Below are positions 63,626-64,000 of a stretch of 64,000 nucleotides of DNA, piece by piece (the stretch's first letter is position 1; each line of letters opens with the position of its first letter). The stretch is from Gammaproteobacteria bacterium 53_120_T64 (GTDB taxonomy: Bacteria; Pseudomonadota; Gammaproteobacteria; Pseudomonadales; Porticoccaceae). The stretch spans positions 124,001 through 188,000 of the forward strand of contig MAAT01000028.1 in NCBI GenBank assembly GCA_002162815.1, in the 5' to 3' direction. The notes under the pieces are model-generated. The model did no database searches, was not told the origin of the DNA, and saw only the letters and a list, made by a program, of their open reading frames with translations. The translations under genes and the position numbers were made by a program.

Positions 63626-64000
63626 ATGCCGCTTCGTCTGCTCTTCACGCTACTACTGCTCTGCGCGACAGCCCCCAGCCATGGCGCTGCACAGACGGCC
63701 CCGCCCGCACTGGCGGCGTGGCAATCGTGGGTATTACGCGACCAGATACAACACCCCTGCCCAAGAATAGCCCAGCAGGCGCAGCAGCGTCGCTGTGTCT
63801 GGCCCGGCCAACTGGCGATTACCCTCTCCCCCCATGGCGCTGAATTTTCACAGCACTGGCAAGTGATCACCGACAGCTGGCTGACACTGCCCGGTGACAA
63901 CCAACACTGGCCCCAGTCGGTGACCGTCAATAATAAGGCGGCGGCTGTCCTTGACGTTAAGGGCAAGCCGGCAATCCGTGTCGCCGCCGGCCACTACACC
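63626..64000 (+). CDS. Start of unknown exported protein (3' truncated)
   Basis: 125 codons are open to the end of the window. The ATG at 63626 has AAGGA (63614-63618) 7 nt upstream. A signal peptide (LLFTLLLLCATAPSHGA, cleavage near residue 20) is followed by a Gln- and Pro-rich stretch with two Cys (about 45-60) that could form a disulfide, and a beta-rich run (GQLAITLSPHGAEF, HWPQSVTVNN). It resembles the N-terminus of a large exported hypothetical protein, but I do not recognise it with confidence. The opposite-strand frame here is a shadow. Confidence 0.75.
   Translation, partial: MPLRLLFTLLLLCATAPSHGAAQTAPPALAAWQSWVLRDQIQHPCPRIAQQAQQRRCVWPGQLAITLSPHGAEFSQHWQVITDSWLTLPGDNQHWPQSVTVNNKAAAVLDVKGKPAIRVAAGHYT

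Noticed and set aside
63568-63966. 132-codon frame on the minus strand
   Set aside because: The plus strand has a better gene start with ribosome binding site and signal peptide over the same bases.

Overview
The window looks like a chromosomal segment of a free-living, probably marine, flagellated gammaproteobacterium. The basis is gene content and order. The block proA-nadD-rsfS-rlmH-mrdA-rodA-mltB-rlpA-dacA-ybeD-lipB-lipA has the order known from Pseudomonas and relatives. A finR-like regulator diverges from fpr, the flagellar stator is of the sodium (PomAB) type, and three c-di-GMP proteins are present. I suggest a Cellvibrionales/Spongiibacteraceae-like relative of Pseudomonas, but this is an inference. 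I see no rRNA, tRNA, CRISPR array, integrase or insertion sequence.

Layout. 1-12.5 kb: the end of a membrane diguanylate cyclase, a very unusual acetoacetate-decarboxylase-like/FAD-oxidoreductase fusion, and two adjacent large signalling kinases (641 and 1895 aa). 13-17 kb: rimO and a pomA-pomB-PilZ motor operon. 17.3-20.5 kb: dbpA, a SprT-like protein, an FKBP isomerase, a GIY-YIG protein and DUF2288, all on one strand. 20.6-30.9 kb: small housekeeping units (PHP phosphoesterase, finR/fpr, EamA transporter, rapA, class I amidotransferase, GNAT, SDR, glpE, ppnP, phosphatase). 31-34.8 kb: Sel1 protein, ppiC, a coiled-coil porin, an NYN nuclease and a lytic transglycosylase-like lipoprotein. 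34.9-46.7 kb: lipoate synthesis, cell elongation and ribosome/NAD/proline genes on the minus strand. 46.9-49 kb: MaoC, Lon-N and MAPEG proteins. 49.3-53.7 kb: a MacA-like adaptor, ABC ATPase and two FtsX-type permeases. 54.1-58.2 kb: a coupled porin / PstS-like / dCache-GGDEF-EAL operon behind a 16-bp palindrome. 58.2-64 kb: RND/MMPL exporter, hydroxyacid dehydrogenase, HDOD, MOSC, and the start of an unknown exported protein.

How the genes work together. The elongation block makes and remodels lateral wall (RodA/PBP2, DacA, MltB, RlpA). The stator operon links motility to c-di-GMP through its PilZ member. The porin/PstS-like/GGDEF-EAL operon looks like a sensory unit that turns a periplasmic ligand into c-di-GMP output.

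Most interesting: the ADC-FAD fusion; the 1895-aa kinase whose Ser/Thr-kinase domain has lost its HRD aspartate and DFG motif; the EAL domain that has lost both metal-binding aspartates behind an intact GGDEF; the four-cysteine adaptor with one pair placed symmetrically across its hairpin; related palindromic repeats on both sides of that adaptor gene; and a shared -10-like element with a GC-rich discriminator before five genes. All calls come from reading the sequence; no database search was run.
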